Source: Silanimonas sp.
GTDB taxonomy: Bacteria > Pseudomonadota > Gammaproteobacteria > Xanthomonadales > Xanthomonadaceae
DNA: 61,515 nt
NCBI RefSeq assembly: GCF_027530345.1
Contig: NZ_JAPZQK010000014.1
Location: 1-61,515, forward strand
Direction of reading: 5' to 3'
Made by a program: the position numbers and the translations under genes. Shown in pieces: positions 36,296 to 45,236 of this stretch. Every line of letters begins with the position of its first letter. Position 1 is the stretch's first letter. Under the pieces are notes generated by a model. It ran no database searches, had not been told where the DNA came from, and worked only from the letters and a program-made list of their open reading frames with translations.

Positions 36296-37069
36296 TCACA
36301 GCAGGCCGCTGACGAGCCCCAGCCCGACGACGAACAGCAGCGCACAGACGAGACGCTGCACGCCGACCAGCGTGACCTTGTGCATCAAGCGGGTGCCGAC
36401 GAAGGCCCCGACGAAGGCCGCCACCGAAGCACTCGCGGCCAGCCCCCAGTTGATCGCGGCGGCCTGTTCGGCCATGGCTGTGGCGTAAACGCCGAGGCGG
36501 CTCAGGTCGACGGCCAGAGCCACCATCACACCGGTGCCGAGGTAAGCCTCCTTGCTCAAGCCCGCCTTGACGAGGAACAGGCTGCGCAGCGCGCCCTGAT
36601 GGCCGGAGAGGCCGCCGAAGAAGCCGCTCAGCAAGCCGCCCAGCGGCAGGAAGCGCTTGGGCACGCTCGCCTTTGCGAAGCGCGGCGACATCTCCAGCAA
36701 CGCGAACACGAGGATCAGGCTGCCGATGGCCAGCTTCACCGGATGCACGGCCTGTTCGGCATCGAACAACCGGTAGCTGAAGAGCGGCGGCAAGTCGGCG
36801 AGCGCCGTGAGTACCCAAGCCCCCACCAAAGCGGCGAGCAGCGACGGCAGGCCAAAGGCCAGCAGCACCGTGCGGTCCGCGTGCCTTCCGAGCATCGCCG
36901 CCTTGAACACGTTGTTGGCGAGGTGCACGACGGCCGTGAGGGCGATCGCCACCTCCAGCGGGAAGAACAGCGCCACCACGGGCATCAGCAGGGTGCCGAG
37001 CCCGAATCCCGAGAACAGCGTGAGCATCGAAGCCAGCAGTGCGCAGGCCGAGACGATGATCCATTCCAC
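36296..37069 (-). CDS. TSUP (TauE/SafE) family transporter
   Basis: 257 residues from GTG 37069 with about eight transmembrane helices. It shows the duplicated TSUP pattern: SGFGLGTLLMPVVALFFPLEVAIALTAVVHLANN in the first half and LGGLLSGFFGGLSGHQGALRSLFLVKAGL in the second. Family members export or import sulfur-containing and other organic anions. No sulfur genes adjacent. Convergent with the receptor gene (15 bp apart) and divergent from the LolA-fold gene. Confidence 0.9.
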   Translation of the reverse strand: MEWIIVSACALLASMLTLFSGFGLGTLLMPVVALFFPLEVAIALTAVVHLANNVFKAAMLGRHADRTVLLAFGLPSLLAALVGAWVLTALADLPPLFSYRLFDAEQAVHPVKLAIGSLILVFALLEMSPRFAKASVPKRFLPLGGLLSGFFGGLSGHQGALRSLFLVKAGLSKEAYLGTGVMVALAVDLSRLGVYATAMAEQAAAINWGLAASASVAAFVGAFVGTRLMHKVTLVGVQRLVCALLFVVGLGLVSGLL

Positions 37070-37217
37070 GGCCTTCCCCTCTCGCTGTTCCGCCGTCCCG
37101 GTGCCCCGCGGCGCGACGTGACTTCCGGCCTATGGGCCCACCCCCAACGGCGCCTAGACTGCCATAGGTGAAGAGCAAGTCAATTGCGGCCACCGCGCCG
37201 CGTCCTGGGGAGGACAC

Positions 37218-37958
37218 ATGGTGAAGATCCTGAATGCGCTGGCCGCAGGCCTGTGCCTGGCGGCGGCATCCACCGCTTCGGCCATGAGCGCCGAAGAGCT
37301 CATCGCGAAGAACATCGAGGCCCGCGGCGGACTCGAGAAGATCCAGGCGATCGACGCCGTCCGCGCCAGCGGCCGGATGGTCTTCGCGGACGGCGATTTC
37401 TCCATCGAGCTGTCCTACCTCAACCTCGTGCGCGCCGGGGCCGGCTGCCGCACCGAGATCTCGCTGCAGGGCCTGACCGCCATCACGGCCTACGGCGGCG
37501 GCACGGGCTGGAACGTCTCGCCCTTCCAGGGCCGCCGCGATCCAGAACGCATGTCCGCCGACGACGCCAAGTCGCTCGAGTACTGCGCCGACCTCGACGG
37601 CCCGCTGGTGGACTGGCAGGCCAAGGGCCACAAAGTCGAGTACCAGGGCACCGAGGACGTGGACGGCACCGAGGCGCACAAGCTCAAGGTGACGCTGAAG
37701 AACGGCGACGTGCAGACGATGTACTTCGACCCGGACTACTTCCTCGAAATCCGCTCGCTCATGCAGACGACGGTCCGCGGTGTGAAGCAGGAGCAGGAGA
37801 CCGACGTCGGCAACTACGAGCGGATCAATGGCGTGTACCTGCCGTTCTCGATCGAGTCCGGCCCCAAGGGCGGTCCGAAATCGCAGAAGGTCGAGATCGA
37901 GAAGATCGAAGCCGGCGTCGAGATCGACCCCGCCCAGTTCGCCTTCCCCACCCGCTGA
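37218..37958 (+). CDS. Periplasmic LolA/LppX-fold protein
   Basis: 246 residues with a signal peptide (ALAAGLCLAAASTASA). The mature protein starts SAEELIAKNIEARGGLEKIQAI and continues as a curved beta-sheet with TEISLQGLTAITAYGGGTGWNVSPF and VDGTEAHKLKVTLKNGDVQTMYFD, the pattern of outer-membrane lipoprotein-sorting-like proteins. These carry hydrophobic ligands across the periplasm. GGGGAGG precedes the ATG. Fourteen bases upstream of the second sortilin-like gene, so the pair is an operon. Confidence 0.8.
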   Translation: MVKILNALAAGLCLAAASTASAMSAEELIAKNIEARGGLEKIQAIDAVRASGRMVFADGDFSIELSYLNLVRAGAGCRTEISLQGLTAITAYGGGTGWNVSPFQGRRDPERMSADDAKSLEYCADLDGPLVDWQAKGHKVEYQGTEDVDGTEAHKLKVTLKNGDVQTMYFDPDYFLEIRSLMQTTVRGVKQEQETDVGNYERINGVYLPFSIESGPKGGPKSQKVEIEKIEAGVEIDPAQFAFPTR

Positions 37959-37972
37959 CCGAGGACACGATC

Positions 37973-40900
37973 ATGAAGACCCATTCCCTGGTCGCGGCCA
38001 TCGTCCTCGCCGCCAGCGGCACCGCCCTGGCCGCCGACGCCCCCGCCGTGCGCTTCGACAGCGCCACCATTTCCGGCCTCGGCGCCCGCAACATCGGCTC
38101 AGCCACCATGAGCGGCCGTATCTCCGCCATCGCGGCACATACCGACGCCGGCAAGGTGACCATCTACGCCGGCGCCGCCTCGGGCGGCATCTGGAAATCC
38201 GAAGACAGCGGCACGACCTACGAGCCTATCTTCGACAAGCAGCCCGTGCAGTCGATCGGCGCGCTTGCGCTCGATCCGAATGATCCGGAGACCCTGTGGG
38301 TGGGCACCGGCGAAAGCTGGACGCGCAACTCGGTGTCGATTGGCAACGGCGTCTACCGCACGCGTGACGGCGGCAGCACCTGGGAGTACCTGGGCCTGCC
38401 GAACAGCGAGCGCATCACCAAGATCCTCGTGCATCCCAAGGACGGCAACACCGTCTACGTCTGTGCGCCCGGCAAGCTCTGGAGCGATTCCGCGGACCGC
38501 GGCCTCTACCGCACGCGCGACGGCGGCGCGACCTGGCAGCAGGTGCTGAAGGGCCCGAACCTTTCCACGGGCTGCTCCGGCGTCACGATGGACCCGAGCA
38601 ACCCCGACGTGATGTTCGCAGGCACCTGGGATTTCCGTCGCCAGGGCTGGACCTTCCGCTCCGGCGGCGAGGGCCCGACGGCCAACTCGGGCAGCGGCCT
38701 TTACCGCTCCACCGACGGCGGCAGCACGTGGCGCGAACTGGCCGCGGGCAGCAACGGCCTGCCGGCCAAGCCCTACGGCCGCATCGAGGTCGAGATCGCG
38801 CCTTCCGATCCGAAGCGCGTCTATGCCTTCATCGAGGGCGTGGATTCGGCGCTGTACGCCTCGGAGGACGGCGGCGTCACGTGGGAGCAGCGCGACAAGA
38901 GCCAGATGATGGTCTGGCGCCCGTTCTACTTCGCCAACCTCATCGTCGATCCCACCAATGCCGACCGCGTCTTCAAGACCAACCTGCGGCTGATCGTCAG
39001 CACCGACGGCGGCAAGAGCTTCGCCGACACCGCCGGTGCCACCCACGCCGACTCGCACGACGTCTGGGTGAACCCGACCAACCCGCAGCACATCGTCATG
39101 GGTGACGACGGCGGCATGTGGTACAGCTACGACGGCGGCTCGCGCTGGTGGAAGGCGGACAACCTGCCGATCTCGCAGTTCTACCGCGTCGCGGTCGACC
39201 AGCAGGACCCCTACCAGGTGTATGGCGGCCTTCAGGACAACAGCTCGTGGATCGGTGATTCGAGCTACCCGGGCGGCGTCACCAACGACCGCTGGAACAA
39301 CATCTACGGCGGCGACGGTTTCTGGGTGCTGCCCGACAACGCCGACCCGCGCTACGTCTACGCCGAGTACCAGGGCGGCAACATCACCGTCTTCGACCGC
39401 GAGACGCGCCTGGCCCGCGACATCCAGCCGAAAGCCAACGCCGGCGAGAAGCTGCGCTTCAACTGGAACTCGCCGATGCACCTCTCGGCGACCAACAAGG
39501 GCACGCTCTACCTCGGCGCGCAGTTCCTGTTCCGCACCCGCGACCGCGGCCAGAGCTGGCAGCGCATTTCGCCGGACCTGACCACCAACGACCCGAAGAA
39601 GCAGCAGCAGGAGCTGTCGGGCGGCATCACCGTCGACAACTCGTCGGCCGAGATGCACACCACGATCTTCTCGATCAGCGAATCGCCGCGCGACGCGAAC
39701 ACCATCTGGGTGGGCACCGACGACGGCAACGTCCAGGTCACCCGCGACGACGGCAAGACCTGGACCAACGTCACGCGCAACCTGCGAGGCCTGCCGGATG
39801 GGAACTGGATCTCGTGGGTCGAAGCCAGCCGCCACGACGCCGCCACGGCCTACGTCACCGTCGACCGCCACATGTGGGGCGACATGGACGCGCATGTGTT
39901 CGTCACCCGCGACCACGGCCGCACCTGGGCACGCATCGGCGGCGCCGACGACGGCATCCGCGGCTACGCCCACGTGATCAAGGAAGACCCGGTCGACCCG
40001 GACCTGCTGTTCCTCGGCACCGAAAAGGGCCTGTGGATCAGCAACGACGGCGGCCAGCGCTGGGCCGAGTTCAAGGGCGGCGATTTCCCGAGCGTGGCGG
40101 TGCGCGACATCGCCGTGCAGGACCGCGAGAACGACATCGTGCTGGGCACGCACGGCCGCGGCCTGTGGATCATCGACGACGTCTCTCCGCTGCGCTCGCT
40201 GGACGCGACCACACTGGCCAGCCGCGGCGCCTTCCTCGCCTCACGCCCGGTGCAGCAGCGCATGGCCGGCGTGGGCGGTTGGTCCTCGGGCGATGCCGTG
40301 TTCACCGGGCCGAGCGCGCCCTCGGGCGCGGTCATCACCTACTACCAGCCGACGCGCCACCTGTTCGGGCCGATCAAGATCGAGATCCTCGACGCGGCGG
40401 GCACCGTGGTGGACACCATCCCCGCCAGCAAGCGCCGCGGCATCAACCGCGTGACCTGGTCGATGCGCGTGCCGCCGCCGCGCGTGCCCAAGGGCGCGCA
40501 GGCCGCGTTCAACGCCTCGCAGGGCCCGCGCGTGCTGCCGGGCACCTACACGGTGCGCCTCACCAAGGGCGAAGACGTGTACGAAGCGCCCCTGCAGATC
40601 GGCCTTGATCGTCGTGCCAGCTATACGGCGGAGGATCGTCGCGTGCAGTTCGACGCGGCCATGCGCGTGCACGGCCTGTTCGGCGACATGAGCGGCCTGA
40701 TGGACCGCATCGCCGGCACCGCCGGCATGGCGGGCCAGATCGGCGGCTCGCTGCCGGAAGGTGATGCCCTTCGTACCGACCTCGAGGCCTACGTTGCCGC
40801 GGCGGAGGTGATCCGCAAGCGCATCGTCGCCACCACCGAGGGCGGCGCCATCACCGGCGAGATCCGCCTGCGCGAGCACACCGACGAGCTCTACGGCGCC

Positions 40901-41179
40901 CTGATGGGCTACGAAGGTCGGCCGGGCGACAACCAGCTCGCGCGCATCGACGTGCTGCGCGCCGACTACACCGCGATCGACGCCGACTTCGCCAAGCTGA
41001 TGGCGGAGCGCCTGCCGGCCCTCAACGAGGCCCTCAAGGCCAAGGGCCTGCCGGCCATCGTCGCGCCGCCCGCCGGGCCGCGAACGGCCGGCGTTCGCAG
41101 TGCCGACCTCGGCCAGAACCGCGTGGCGCGCACCGCCCGCAACCTGATCCAGGGCGCGCACCGCTCGCTCGCGCAGTAA
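37973..41179 (+). CDS. Second secreted sortilin-like (VPS10/BNR) beta-propeller protein
   Basis: 1068 residues with a signal peptide (LVAAIVLAASGTALA). Repeated Asp-box blades: SEDSGTTYEP, TRDGGSTWEYL, STDGGSTWREL, SEDGGVTWEQ, TRDRGQSWQRI, TRDHGRTWARI. The C-terminal about 300 residues leave the propeller and form a beta-domain (YYQPTRHLFGPIKIEILDAAG) and then a helical bundle rich in Ala/Leu. It is longer than, and clearly related to, the protein at 31164-34199 but has its own C-terminal helices. Ends at a strong hairpin. A role in binding or hydrolysing extracellular polymer is inferred from the fold only. Confidence 0.85.
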   Translation: MKTHSLVAAIVLAASGTALAADAPAVRFDSATISGLGARNIGSATMSGRISAIAAHTDAGKVTIYAGAASGGIWKSEDSGTTYEPIFDKQPVQSIGALALDPNDPETLWVGTGESWTRNSVSIGNGVYRTRDGGSTWEYLGLPNSERITKILVHPKDGNTVYVCAPGKLWSDSADRGLYRTRDGGATWQQVLKGPNLSTGCSGVTMDPSNPDVMFAGTWDFRRQGWTFRSGGEGPTANSGSGLYRSTDGGSTWRELAAGSNGLPAKPYGRIEVEIAPSDPKRVYAFIEGVDSALYASEDGGVTWEQRDKSQMMVWRPFYFANLIVDPTNADRVFKTNLRLIVSTDGGKSFADTAGATHADSHDVWVNPTNPQHIVMGDDGGMWYSYDGGSRWWKADNLPISQFYRVAVDQQDPYQVYGGLQDNSSWIGDSSYPGGVTNDRWNNIYGGDGFWVLPDNADPRYVYAEYQGGNITVFDRETRLARDIQPKANAGEKLRFNWNSPMHLSATNKGTLYLGAQFLFRTRDRGQSWQRISPDLTTNDPKKQQQELSGGITVDNSSAEMHTTIFSISESPRDANTIWVGTDDGNVQVTRDDGKTWTNVTRNLRGLPDGNWISWVEASRHDAATAYVTVDRHMWGDMDAHVFVTRDHGRTWARIGGADDGIRGYAHVIKEDPVDPDLLFLGTEKGLWISNDGGQRWAEFKGGDFPSVAVRDIAVQDRENDIVLGTHGRGLWIIDDVSPLRSLDATTLASRGAFLASRPVQQRMAGVGGWSSGDAVFTGPSAPSGAVITYYQPTRHLFGPIKIEILDAAGTVVDTIPASKRRGINRVTWSMRVPPPRVPKGAQAAFNASQGPRVLPGTYTVRLTKGEDVYEAPLQIGLDRRASYTAEDRRVQFDAAMRVHGLFGDMSGLMDRIAGTAGMAGQIGGSLPEGDALRTDLEAYVAAAEVIRKRIVATTEGGAITGEIRLREHTDELYGALMGYEGRPGDNQLARIDVLRADYTAIDADFAKLMAERLPALNEALKAKGLPAIVAPPAGPRTAGVRSADLGQNRVARTARNLIQGAHRSLAQ

Positions 41180-41186
41180 GCCACCA

Positions 41187-41212
41187 GCGCCCGGCAGTCC
41201 GCTGCCGGGCGC
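41187..41212 (+). terminator. Hairpin after the sortilin-like gene
   Basis: Perfect 10-bp stem GCGCCCGGCA / TGCCGGGCGC with a 6-base loop, starting 7 bases after the stop codon and before the next gene. No T tract. Confidence 0.6.
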
Positions 41213-41230
41213 GATCCCACGCCACCGACC

Positions 41231-41911
41231 ATGTGCGGTCGCTTCACCCAGCTGGCGCCGTGGTCGGAGGTCTGGGCCTTCAGCCAGCCGCTCGTTCTTG
41301 CCGTGCCCGACGCGGCCTTGGAGCCGCGCTGGAACATCGCACCGTCCACCGCCGCATGGGTGATCGCCAGCGACGGCCACGGCGGCGCCAAGGCCGGTGC
41401 CATGCGCTGGGGGCTGGTGCCGCACTGGGCGCCGGACGCGAAGGGTGGCTTCTCGACGATCAACGCCCGCATCGAAACCGCCGCGGAGAAGCCCGCCTTC
41501 CGCGGTCCGTGGCAACGCCGCCGCTGCCTCGTGCCCGCCAACGGCTACTACGAGTGGGTGACGGACGCGCAGGGCCACAAGCAGCCGTTCTACCTGCAGC
41601 CCAGCGACGCCCCGCTGCTGATGTTCGCCGGGCTCTGGGACCGCTGGAACGCGGCGGACGGCACGCCGCTGTTGAGCTTCAGCATCGTCACCGAAGCCGC
41701 CGAGGGCGAACTCGCCGCCCTGCACCACCGTCGCCCGCTGATGCTGCAAGCCCCGCAGTTCGCTGATTGGCTCACCGCACCATCGCCGGCGCTGGGGCCC
41801 CTGCTCGCTTCGGCGCCGCGACCGAGCCTTCGTTGGCACGCGGTGGGGCCGGCGGTGGGGAATCCGCGGAATGACGGACCGTCGCTGGTGGAGCCCGTGG
41901 CGTCCAACTGA
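41231..41911 (+). CDS. SRAP/HMCES-type DNA-protein crosslinking protein (YedK-like)
   Basis: 226 residues. Catalytic Cys2 follows the initiator methionine (MCGRFTQ), and the other SRAP landmarks are present: RWNIAPST (asparagine), MRWGLVPHWAPD, NARIETAAEKPAFRG, LVPANGYYEW (the conserved glutamate), and LHHRRPLML (histidine). These proteins bind abasic sites in single-stranded DNA through a thiazolidine link and shield them. The RRP in the last motif replaces the more common RMP, a mild variation. The 5' side is a hairpin, the 3' side a convergent gene. Confidence 0.92.
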   Translation: MCGRFTQLAPWSEVWAFSQPLVLAVPDAALEPRWNIAPSTAAWVIASDGHGGAKAGAMRWGLVPHWAPDAKGGFSTINARIETAAEKPAFRGPWQRRRCLVPANGYYEWVTDAQGHKQPFYLQPSDAPLLMFAGLWDRWNAADGTPLLSFSIVTEAAEGELAALHHRRPLMLQAPQFADWLTAPSPALGPLLASAPRPSLRWHAVGPAVGNPRNDGPSLVEPVASN

Positions 41912-41929
41912 CGCCGCCTTTGTCGGGAC

Positions 41930-42541
41930 TTACTGCGACAGCATGATGCTGCAGGCGACCCCGATGCAGGCCCCCGACGGCACATCGAGGACCAGAGAGT
42001 GGCCGAGATCGCCGCGGGGAAAGGGCCTGCCGGAATCGAGCACGAAGATCACCGCATCGGCGCCGGTGAGTCGCCCCGGAACGATGAAGTCCTTTTCGAT
42101 CACGAACACGTCCATCGCGCCGCCCCAAAGGCGCCCGGGGTCGATGGATTGCCCCGAGGCTCGCGCCGCTGCGACCCAACGTTCGACATCGGCCTGCGAT
42201 CCCGGCCGCAATTCGCCGCGGCGCAGCGCCTCGATGAGCCCCGCACGGCCTTCGGGAACAACGACCTCGGGCACCACGACGACGGGAGCAGGAACGACGG
42301 ACGCCGCGGCGGACGGCTCCGCGGCAACGGCCTCCACGACAGGCTCGACAACGGGTGGCGGAGCAGCCTCCACGACCGCCGGTGGCTTGTCGTCGCGCGC
42401 GGGGGGGGCTTCGGACGTCCCGGTGAATCGCAGCGATGCGGCAGCGCCCAAGGCCAAAGTCACGATAAGGACCGCGGCGGGGAGCAGCATCGACGACCGC
42501 GCGTTCCGTCCCGACTCGACGGTCTTGCCTCTTCGTTCCAT
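41930..42541 (-). CDS. Single-pass membrane protein with Pro/Val-rich linker, unknown function
   Basis: 203 residues from ATG 42539-42541 with GGAG upstream. One transmembrane helix (MLLPAAVLIVTLALGAAASL) is followed by a 60-residue low-complexity linker made of Ala/Pro/Val/Glu (VVEAAPPPVVEPVVEAV), then a compact C-terminal domain with GLIEALRRGELRPGSQADVERWV and IEKDFIVPGRLTGADAVIFVL. The linker length would let the domain reach across the periplasm. The family is not recognised. Eleven bases after the M14 peptidase start... the two genes run in the same direction. Confidence 0.6.
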   Translation of the reverse strand: MERRGKTVESGRNARSSMLLPAAVLIVTLALGAAASLRFTGTSEAPPARDDKPPAVVEAAPPPVVEPVVEAVAAEPSAAASVVPAPVVVVPEVVVPEGRAGLIEALRRGELRPGSQADVERWVAAARASGQSIDPGRLWGGAMDVFVIEKDFIVPGRLTGADAVIFVLDSGRPFPRGDLGHSLVLDVPSGACIGVACSIMLSQ

Positions 42542-42551
42542 CCGCTTCTCC

Positions 42552-43475
42552 TCAATCCTTGGCGTGCAACGCGTAATCGACCGCGGCCACCACCGCCGCG
42601 ACCTGCGCCTCCACGCACTGTTCCGGCGTGGCGCGCGGGCTGTCCGGATAGACCTCGGTGGTCGTCGTGTATGACGCATCCGTGAGGCCCGGGCAAAGCC
42701 CGAGGGTCCGGAACGGATAGAGGATCACGCCGGGCGAGACCACGTCCGAGCCGATGATCTGGCCCTTGGCATCCGCTGGCGCGATGTGCGTGACCTTCGC
42801 GACCGCGTCGATCACGCGGCGCTGGAAATCCAGCTGCGGATTCGGCGTGTCACCGACGAGGTAGAACCCGTCCGGGATCTCGCCGGGGGAGAACGGCTTG
42901 CCGTCCCGCGCGGCCAGCGCCGGGCGGAACTCGTTCTCGTCGCTGTCGGTGGTTTCGTGCAGGTCGATGTGCAGGCGGATGCGTCCCTGCAGCGGTGCCA
43001 CCAGCGCCACCATCGCCGCCGACTCGGCGCAGGGGCTACCACTGCGGAAACTCCGATTGGGGTCGATCGCTTCGGCATTCCAGCGCTGCACGCGCTCGTA
43101 GGCCCAGGGGCTGATGCAGGGCGCCACCAGCAGGTTCACGCGACCCGCGTAATCGAGGCCATGACGTTCGAGGAAGGCCAGCGCGCCGTGCACGCCGCTG
43201 GTCTCGTAACCGTGCACGCCACCCGTGACCAGCACGGTCGGCAGCGCATCACTCCAATCGCGGCTGCGCACGGCGAACAGTGGGAAGGTCTCGCCTTCGG
43301 ACACCACCCTCCCGTACTCGGCCACGTCGAACGTGGCACGCAGGGCCTCGATGCGCGGCAGCACGTCGTCGGCATAGCGGCGCTGCACGCGCTGGCGCGA
43401 ACGCCATGCTGCGCGTTCGGCGTCGCCCCAAGGCTGGCCGGGGGTTCCAATCGGATAAGGCGAGGTGGCGGTCAT
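42552..43475 (-). CDS. M14-family zinc carboxypeptidase (AspA/AstE-like)
   Basis: 307 residues. Zinc ligands visible as HGYE (VTGGVHGYETSGVHG) and the histidine in LHIDLHETTDSDENE, with DPNRSF and a later TEVYPD glutamate as the expected substrate/catalytic positions. This is the layout of the succinylglutamate desuccinylase/aspartoacylase-like M14 branch. No signal peptide, so cytoplasmic. Substrate unknown. Gene order places it upstream of the 41930 membrane-protein gene on the same strand, only 10 bp away, so they form a transcript. Confidence 0.83.
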   Translation of the reverse strand: MTATSPYPIGTPGQPWGDAERAAWRSRQRVQRRYADDVLPRIEALRATFDVAEYGRVVSEGETFPLFAVRSRDWSDALPTVLVTGGVHGYETSGVHGALAFLERHGLDYAGRVNLLVAPCISPWAYERVQRWNAEAIDPNRSFRSGSPCAESAAMVALVAPLQGRIRLHIDLHETTDSDENEFRPALAARDGKPFSPGEIPDGFYLVGDTPNPQLDFQRRVIDAVAKVTHIAPADAKGQIIGSDVVSPGVILYPFRTLGLCPGLTDASYTTTTEVYPDSPRATPEQCVEAQVAAVVAAVDYALHAKD

Positions 43476-43528
43476 GGCGGCGTCTTGGCGGAACGGAGGC
43501 CAAGGATGATACCGGTGCCTTCCCCGGA

Positions 43529-44386
43529 TCAGTCCTCGGCTTCGGCGGCTTCGCGGCCCTGCTGGCGGATGATCGCTTCCTCGCGGGCGTCGTTGATAGC
43601 TTGGCGCACGCTGTCGAGGTCGACTTCGGACTCGTCCGGGGTCCACTCGCCGGTAAGCGGGCTGTCGGGCAACAGCTCGCCCGCCTCGAACAGCGCCCAC
43701 ATCTCCTCGCCGAACCAGGTGTCGAGCAGCTCCGGCGCGAAGCGGCCGAGCGTGGCGGTGAGGTTGTTGACGTCGCGCAGCAGCATGGTGCGCGCGTTGT
43801 TGTTGCCAGCGGCGCTGACCACCTGCGGGAAGTCGATCACCACCGGGCCTTCCGGCCCGACCAGCACGTTGTAGGCCGAGAGGTCGCCGTGGATCAGGCC
43901 GCAGCACAGCATCCGCACCACCTCGCGCACGAGGGCGGTGTGGTAGGCGCGGGCGGTGTCGGCATCGAGTTCCACCTCGCCGAGGCGCGGCGCGCTGAAG
44001 CCTTCCGCATCCGTCACCAGCTCCATGACGAGCACGCCGTGGAAGAAACCGTATGGCTCGGGCACGCGTACGCCGGCATCGCGCAGCTGGTACAGCGCGT
44101 CGACCTCGGCGTTCTTCCAGGCCTCCTCCTGCTGCTTGCGGCCGAAGTTGGTGGCCTTGCCCATGGCACGCGCTTCGCGGCTGCCGCGGCTCTTGCGGCC
44201 TTCCTGGTACTGCACGCGCTTCTGGAAACTGCGCTGTGCCATGTCCTTGTAGACCTTCGCGCAGCGCACGTCGTCACCACTGCGCACCACATACACGGCT
44301 GCTTCCTTGCCGCTCTTCAGCGGTCGCAGCACCTCGTCGATGACGCCGTCATCGATGAGCACCTGCAGGGCTTCGGGGGTTCTCAC
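43529..44386 (-). CDS. RIO-type serine protein kinase
   Basis: 285 residues from GTG 44384-44386, with GGAGG about 11 bases upstream; the six extra residues from a TTG further up do not match the family. Kinase landmarks: the P-loop/lysine region LKSGKEAAVYVVRSGDDVRCAKVYKD, catalytic loop LIHGDLSAYNVLV (Asp and Asn), and metal loop VVIDFPQVV. This matches bacterial RIO1-like kinases of the PA4780 type. The C-terminal about 60 residues are acidic and helical. Bacterial substrates are poorly known; archaeal/eukaryotic relatives act in ribosome maturation. Confidence 0.9.
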   Translation of the reverse strand: MRTPEALQVLIDDGVIDEVLRPLKSGKEAAVYVVRSGDDVRCAKVYKDMAQRSFQKRVQYQEGRKSRGSREARAMGKATNFGRKQQEEAWKNAEVDALYQLRDAGVRVPEPYGFFHGVLVMELVTDAEGFSAPRLGEVELDADTARAYHTALVREVVRMLCCGLIHGDLSAYNVLVGPEGPVVIDFPQVVSAAGNNNARTMLLRDVNNLTATLGRFAPELLDTWFGEEMWALFEAGELLPDSPLTGEWTPDESEVDLDSVRQAINDAREEAIIRQQGREAAEAED

Positions 44387-44468
44387 TCGGCAACAGGCCT
44401 CCAACGCGCGGCAGGCCGCGCAAGGCCCCTATTGTCGCCGCTTTGGGCCGGCGCGGGGCGGGGGCCGC

Positions 44469-44474
44469 TACACT
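44469..44474 (+). promoter_or_regulatory. Candidate -10 element (TACACT), suggests a leaderless mRNA
   Basis: TACACT is only 6 bases before the ATG of the pseudouridine-synthase gene. If used, transcription would start at or next to the A of the ATG. There is no Shine-Dalgarno sequence in the remaining gap, consistent with leaderless translation. Confidence 0.35.
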
Positions 44475-44480
44475 GCCCGC

Positions 44481-45218
44481 ATGAGCGAACCGATCCGTCT
44501 GGCACGCCGCGTGGCCGAACTCACCGGCTGCACCCGTGCCGAAGCCGAGGCCTACATCCGTAATGGCTGGGTGAGCGTGGATGGCGCGATGGTGGAAACG
44601 CCGCAGTTGCGCATCACCGACGAGGTCGTGGTTCTCGACAGCGAGGCCCGCAAGAAGCCGGTCGAGCCGGCCACCCTGATCTTCCACAAACCGGCTGGCT
44701 TCGATGCGTTCAATGGCATCGGCAGCGCGGCCATGGGCATCGCGCCCGACACCCGCTGGGCCGACGATCCGCACGAGCAGCGAGTGTTGCAGCGGCATTT
44801 CGAGCGCCTCACGCCGATGGTGCCCCTCGAAACGGAGGCCAGCGGGCTGATCGTGCTCACCCAGGATGGCCGCGTATGGCGCCGCCTCACCGAAGACCTC
44901 GCGACGATCGAGCAGGAGCTGCTGGTTGGCGTGGAAGGCCGCCTCGCGCCCTACGGCCTGCACAAGCTGGCGCAGGGGCTCTCGTTCGAAGGCCGCGAGC
45001 TGCCGCCCTGCAAGGTGAGCTGGCAGAACGAAACCACGCTGCGCTTCGCCATCAAGGGCGTCGTGCCCGGGCAGCTGCGCGCGATGTGCGCGCAGGTGGG
45101 CCTGGACGTCACCGCGATCCGCCGCCAGCGCATCGGCCGCATCGCCATCGGCAAGGGGCCGGAGGGCGCGATGCCGCCCGGCCATTGGCGCTACCTGCCG
45201 GTGGGTGAGCGGTTCTGA
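44481..45218 (+). CDS. RluF/RsuA-like pseudouridine synthase with Asp-to-Glu at the catalytic position
   Basis: 245 residues. An N-terminal S4 RNA-binding domain (RLARRVAELTGCTRAEAEAYIRNGWVSVDG) is followed by the synthase domain (FHKPAGFDAFNG, VKLT-type strands, RQRIGRIAIG at the C-terminus). In normal family members the motif GRLDxxTxGL supplies the essential aspartate. Here it reads PLETEASGLIVLTQDG, with Glu117 at the Asp position and the Arg lost. It may therefore be inactive or use glutamate. Divergent from the RIO kinase gene. Confidence 0.82.
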   Translation: MSEPIRLARRVAELTGCTRAEAEAYIRNGWVSVDGAMVETPQLRITDEVVVLDSEARKKPVEPATLIFHKPAGFDAFNGIGSAAMGIAPDTRWADDPHEQRVLQRHFERLTPMVPLETEASGLIVLTQDGRVWRRLTEDLATIEQELLVGVEGRLAPYGLHKLAQGLSFEGRELPPCKVSWQNETTLRFAIKGVVPGQLRAMCAQVGLDVTAIRRQRIGRIAIGKGPEGAMPPGHWRYLPVGERF

Positions 45219-45236
45219 TCCCGGGGTCCTGACGCC

